Origin: Pseudomonadota bacterium
GTDB lineage: Bacteria > Pseudomonadota > Alphaproteobacteria > Rhizobiales > Rhizobiaceae
Direction: 5' to 3'
DNA: 5,732 nucleotides
Assembly: GCA_023388675.1 (NCBI GenBank)
Contig: JAEWFU010000226.1
Coordinates: 1 to 5,732 of the forward strand
Position numbers and translations under genes: made by a program. The notes beneath the pieces were generated by a model, which saw only the letters and a list, made by a program, of their open reading frames with translations, was not told the origin of the DNA and ran no database searches. This document shows positions 5,506 through 5,732 of the stretch, in pieces. Numbering within the stretch: the stretch's first letter is position 1; every line of letters begins with the position of its first letter.

Positions 5506-5732
5506 CTACTCCGCCGCCCGGGCGACATTCTCCCGGCTCTTGACCAGCTTGTAGACGATCGAGTCCATCAGCGCCTGGAAAGAAGCGTCGATGATGTTTT
5601 CGGAGACGCCGACCGTCCACCAGCGTGCGCCGGTTGAATCGTGCGATTCGATCAGCACGCGTGTAATCGCCTCGGTGCCTCCGTTGAGGATACGCACCTT
5701 GAAGTCGGTCAGGGTCAGGTCGGAAATCTCGT
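5506..5732 (-). CDS. cimA: Citramalate synthase, C-terminal end only (5' part beyond window)
   Basis: The last 74 residues of a protein that enters from the right edge are visible, ending in TAG at 5506-5508. Recognisable stretches are [20 protein letters not shown], then [20 protein letters not shown] and YKLVKS. These match the C-terminal LeuA-type regulatory dimer domain as found in CimA, where VGVS-NII-AS-QAL is characteristic. CimA condenses pyruvate with acetyl-CoA to (R)-citramalate, the first step of the threonine-independent route to 2-oxobutanoate and isoleucine. The domain normally binds the feedback inhibitor. A 2-isopropylmalate or homocitrate synthase relative is less likely given this wording. 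The HMGL-like catalytic barrel is outside the window, so catalytic residues cannot be checked. No terminator hairpin with a T-run follows the stop codon. Confidence 0.85.
   Translation of the reverse strand, partial: EISDLTLTDFKVRILNGGTEAITRVLIESHDSTGARWWTVGVSENIIDASFQALMDSIVYKLVKSRENVARAAE

Overview
The window looks like ordinary chromosomal DNA from a GC-rich alphaproteobacterium, most probably of the order Hyphomicrobiales (Rhizobium, Agrobacterium or Brucella relatives). This rests on base composition and on the style of the proteins: an Atm1-type half-transporter, a LysM protein with a long Ala/Glu/Gln-rich linker, a LOG-family protein, a RarD permease and the C-terminus of a citramalate synthase. 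I saw no mobile element, CRISPR array, tRNA, rRNA or phage gene. Every sizeable stretch belongs to a recognisable gene, and no gap exceeds about 115 bp.

Layout from left to right. (1) 1-1565, minus: an Atm1-family ABC exporter that starts at TTG and runs off the left edge just after its ABC signature motif. (2) 1590-1940, minus: a small cysteine-rich ArsR/SmtB repressor, 24 bp upstream of the exporter and probably in one operon with it. (3) 1941-2009: a short control region with a plausible sigma-70 promoter overlapped by a perfect 8-8-8 inverted repeat, the likely ArsR operator. (4) 2010-3740, minus: a 576-residue membrane-anchored protein with two Ig-like beta domains and a C-terminal LysM domain. 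(5) 3741-3854: a divergent intergenic region. (6) 3855-4466, plus: a LOG-family nucleoside-monophosphate phosphoribohydrolase. (7) 4463-5401, minus: a RarD/EamA-family ten-helix permease that meets the LOG gene tail to tail with overlapping stop codons. (8) 5402-5505: a gap holding a perfect TATAAT. (9) 5506-5732, minus: the last 74 residues of citramalate synthase, continuing off the right edge.

The best-supported functional unit is arsR plus the exporter. A thiol-rich metal or metalloid sensor appears to control its own promoter and a transporter of the family that moves glutathione-linked metal or sulfur species across the inner membrane. The remaining genes look like housekeeping neighbours without an evident joint task. 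I found no convincing new system. The most useful leads are the operator architecture, the unusual cysteine set of the ArsR protein, and the domain plan of the LysM protein.
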